Shown here one piece after another: positions 5,010-7,507 of a stretch of 7,507 bases of DNA (positions within the stretch are counted from its first letter, which is position 1; each line of letters starts with the position of its first letter). Source of the DNA: Acidobacteriota bacterium (GTDB taxonomy: Bacteria; Acidobacteriota; Thermoanaerobaculia; Multivoradales; JAHEKO01); NCBI GenBank assembly GCA_006227875.1, contig SBFI01000127.1:1-7507 (forward strand), in the 5' to 3' direction. The notes beneath the pieces were generated by a model. It was not told the origin of the DNA. It ran no database searches and worked only from the letters and a program-made list of their open reading frames with translations. The position numbers and the translations under genes are program-made.

Positions 5010-7507
5010 ATGCGTACTATCGCAATCGAGATGAACAAGTGGGGCAAGTGGCGGTCCTGGGCCGCTTTTGGCGGGGCTGCGCTGGCGCTCCTTTTGGGAG
5101 CCTGTAGCGCGTCATCGCCGCCCGAGACCAGCAGTGAGTCCTCGGTCCGTGTAGGGGTCGAAACTCCGATAGTGGAGACGACCGCATCACCGGCTGTGGA
5201 GATCTATTCGCTGGATCTGCGGGAGGCCGCACCGGGCGCCCAACTGGAGGTAGACACCAGTGGCTCACTTGTCTGGACCACTTATCGGGACGGTGACGAT
5301 CACCTGGTGGTCGAGCTCCCCAACAGCCAGCCGGCGGTGGGAGTGAACGACCTCTTTGTAGACGATGGCCTGGTCGAGTCGGTGATGATTACCACCGATG
5401 ACAGCGATGAACGTCCTCTAACTCGCCTCGTAGTAAGAACCCGCGCTGAGGCGGAGCACTCGGTGGAGGCCGACGGTACGCGACTTCTCGTCGGCATCGC
5501 TCCGGTCGATGACGAGTGGAGAGTAGCCGAGGTCGATGAGCTCGAGAGTGACAGTCCCGCCGTCGACGACACCGTTGTGGCCGAGGAGTCCATCTCGATT
5601 GGCGAAGAGGCAGCCGTAGCCGCCGCAGCCACAGCAGCGCCTGGCGAGCCGGAGACGACGCCGGGACCGATGCCGGAGGGCGTGCCGGCCAGCCAGCTTC
5701 AGAACGTCGAGGTATCGATAGCGGACCAACAGACGATGGTGAAGGTGCTGGGTGATGGCGAGTTCTACTATTCGACATTTACCCTCCAGGCACCCGAGCG
5801 GTTTGTCATAGACCTCATCGGAGTTGTCAACACAGCGCCGCTGTCGACCATCTCGGGTGATGGAGGACTCGTGGATCAGGTCCGCGTCGCCCAATTCAAG
5901 CCTCAGCCCGAGCTGGTATCGCGAGTGGTGGTGGATTTGAGCTCGCCGGCTGCGGCACAGGTCGAGCGATTGCCCGATGGTCTGGTACTGACCTTCGAGG
6001 CGGCGGATTCAACGACTCTTGTCCAGGATGTTTCGAGCGGGTGGACGACTCGAGAAGAAGAGCCGATAGCCGAGGTCGAGCCCACATGGGCCGAGTCCTT
6101 TGAAAGTGACAGCGAGGGCATGGGCTCGGCGGAGAATGACGCCGTCGGCGCCCACGGGTTGCCCGCGGTGGCCGTAACTGCCCAGATCCAGCAAGACGAC
6201 GTGGGTGCGGGAACGGCCGGACAGCCGGTTGTCGAAGACGAGGTCCCCTCCTTCGCTCCGACTACCACTGCCGAGGATCCGGCCGGCTCCACCGATCTCT
6301 TTGCGGCCGACGTCGGCGCAGCGCCGGCAACGAGGTCCTCCGACACCGGCTCGGGGACGGTCTTCGAGGAGCAAGAGGTAGGCGACACCGGCGAGAGGAC
6401 CTACCACGGCGAGCCGATGACGATGAGTCTCAAGGACGCCGATATCAAGGACGTTCTGCGCTCCTTTGCCCAGATCAGTGGGCTAAACGTCGTCGTCCAA
6501 CCCGGGGTTCGGGGCTCGGTCACGGTCGAGCTCACCAACGTGCCGTGGGACCAGGCTCTCGAGCAGATTCTAAAGATCAACGGTCTCGGCTACGAGTTGG
6601 AGGGCAATATCATGCGTATTGCCCCCATCAACACGCTGCGCACCGAGGCCGAGGCCAAGCGTCAATTGGCGGCGGCCCAAGCCCTGTCGATCCCGCTGAG
6701 CACGATTATCAAGAAGGTCAGCTATGCCCCGGCAGGGTCGATGGCTGGCCTGCTACAGCGGAGCGTAATGAGCCAGCGGGGCGCGGTGATCGTCGATGCC
6801 CGCACCAACACTCTGATCATCAAAGAGCTTCCCGCCTACATGAAGACGGTGATCGCCATCATCGAAACTCTGGACACCCCCGAGCCGCAGGTGCAGATCG
6901 AGTCCCGGATCATCGAGACGACCAAGAACTTCTCGCGGACCCTGGGTATCGAGTGGGGCTTTCTGGGTGTGGCTGATACAGAGCACGGTAATACCACGGG
7001 TCTGATGTTCCCCAATTCCGGTGAGGTCGAGGGTAGCGTCAACCTGCTGACCGGTGGCGCCAATGGTCTGCTCGACATCACCATGGGCAACGTGCTCGAC
7101 ACGTTTACCCTGGACATCACCCTGCAGGCGGCGGAGGACGAGGGTCTAGTCAATATCCTGTCCGCGCCTCGGGTAACCACGCTCAACAACCAGCAGGCTT
7201 CGATCCAGAGCGGTCTCCAGATTCCGATCCAGACGGTGGCCAACAACACGGTGAGCGTGCAGTTCGTAAACGCCACGCTCCGTCTCGATGTCACACCGCA
7301 CGTGACGGCGGAGGGAACGGTTTTGCTCGACATCAACATCCAGAAGAGAGAGCCGTTGCTGGCCTTTGCGGTGGTCGGTGCCACCAATGCACCGATCTCG
7401 ACCAAGGACGCAAAGACCAGGGTGATGGTGCGAGACGGCGGTACCACGGTCATCGGCGGTATCTACAAGGTCACCGAGGACCGAGGCGAGGATCGAGTGC
7501 CGGGTCT
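5010..7507 (+). CDS. pilQ: Type IV pilus secretin PilQ, lipoprotein-type signal (3' truncated)
   Basis: The frame is open to the right edge, giving 832 complete residues; by family comparison only the last few dozen are missing. Domains in order: a type II signal with basic residues K10, K13 and R15, a hydrophobic core (18-29), the lipobox LGAC (29-32) and S33; a first AMIN-like domain (about 63-165); a second AMIN domain (about 233-330) with ERFVIDLIG and SRVVVDL; a disordered acidic linker (about 331-469); an STN/N0 domain (470-536) with DIKDVLRSFAQISGLNVVV; a secretin N1 domain (about 556-622); and the secretin beta-barrel domain from about 625, including the signature VNILSAPRVTTLNNQQASI (714-732). 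PilQ forms the outer-membrane ring through which the pilus passes; AMIN domains bind peptidoglycan. The lipobox is unusual for PilQ. The gene follows pilP after 41 bases. Confidence 0.95.
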   Translation, partial: MRTIAIEMNKWGKWRSWAAFGGAALALLLGACSASSPPETSSESSVRVGVETPIVETTASPAVEIYSLDLREAAPGAQLEVDTSGSLVWTTYRDGDDHLVVELPNSQPAVGVNDLFVDDGLVESVMITTDDSDERPLTRLVVRTRAEAEHSVEADGTRLLVGIAPVDDEWRVAEVDELESDSPAVDDTVVAEESISIGEEAAVAAAATAAPGEPETTPGPMPEGVPASQLQNVEVSIADQQTMVKVLGDGEFYYSTFTLQAPERFVIDLIGVVNTAPLSTISGDGGLVDQVRVAQFKPQPELVSRVVVDLSSPAAAQVERLPDGLVLTFEAADSTTLVQDVSSGWTTREEEPIAEVEPTWAESFESDSEGMGSAENDAVGAHGLPAVAVTAQIQQDDVGAGTAGQPVVEDEVPSFAPTTTAEDPAGSTDLFAADVGAAPATRSSDTGSGTVFEEQEVGDTGERTYHGEPMTMSLKDADIKDVLRSFAQISGLNVVVQPGVRGSVTVELTNVPWDQALEQILKINGLGYELEGNIMRIAPINTLRTEAEAKRQLAAAQALSIPLSTIIKKVSYAPAGSMAGLLQRSVMSQRGAVIVDARTNTLIIKELPAYMKTVIAIIETLDTPEPQVQIESRIIETTKNFSRTLGIEWGFLGVADTEHGNTTGLMFPNSGEVEGSVNLLTGGANGLLDITMGNVLDTFTLDITLQAAEDEGLVNILSAPRVTTLNNQQASIQSGLQIPIQTVANNTVSVQFVNATLRLDVTPHVTAEGTVLLDINIQKREPLLAFAVVGATNAPISTKDAKTRVMVRDGGTTVIGGIYKVTEDRGEDRVPG

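Noticed and set aside
5418..6407. Several overlapping minus-strand frames inside pilQ
   Set aside because: They lie opposite the AMIN and acidic linker regions of pilQ, give Arg/Ser/Pro-rich translations and have no start signals; shadows of the real gene.

Overview
The window comes from a GC-rich bacterium (about 60% G+C by eye) with a Gram-negative type envelope, because it encodes an outer-membrane secretin and its inner-membrane partners. I cannot place the organism firmly. The gene forms (bifunctional-type Rel, short four-cysteine L28, long two-AMIN PilQ) would fit an acidobacterial or deltaproteobacterial/myxobacterial lineage, but this is inference from family resemblance only.

Layout: (1) 1-1497, plus strand, is the C-terminal two thirds of a long RelA/SpoT-family (p)ppGpp enzyme, entering from the left edge. 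(2) 1587-1811, minus strand, is a complete rpmB (ribosomal protein L28), convergent with rel; the spacer between them holds a GC-rich hairpin. (3) 1812-2120 is a 309-base divergent spacer with a ribosome binding site for rpmB, an internal hairpin, and a TTGACA-type promoter candidate for the pilus genes. (4) 2121-7507, plus strand, is a type IV pilus alignment-complex operon in the canonical order pilM-pilN-pilO-pilP-pilQ. pilQ runs off the right edge and lacks only its extreme C-terminus.

Working together, PilM (cytoplasmic actin-like protein) docks on the N-terminus of PilN. PilN and PilO (bitopic inner-membrane proteins) form a periplasmic scaffold. PilP links that scaffold to the PilQ secretin, through which the pilus leaves the cell. 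Gaps between the five genes are 6 to 41 bases, so one transcript from the promoter near 2021 is the simplest model.

I see no novel system here: the window is a housekeeping gene pair next to a textbook pilus cluster. The best second-look points are the lipoprotein-type signal on PilQ paired with a PilP that has no cysteine, ambiguous starts of pilP and pilQ, and a long acidic linker in PilQ. A very long antisense reading frame over pilM-pilP is explained by codon bias and rejected. No tRNA, CRISPR, insertion sequence or phage feature was seen.
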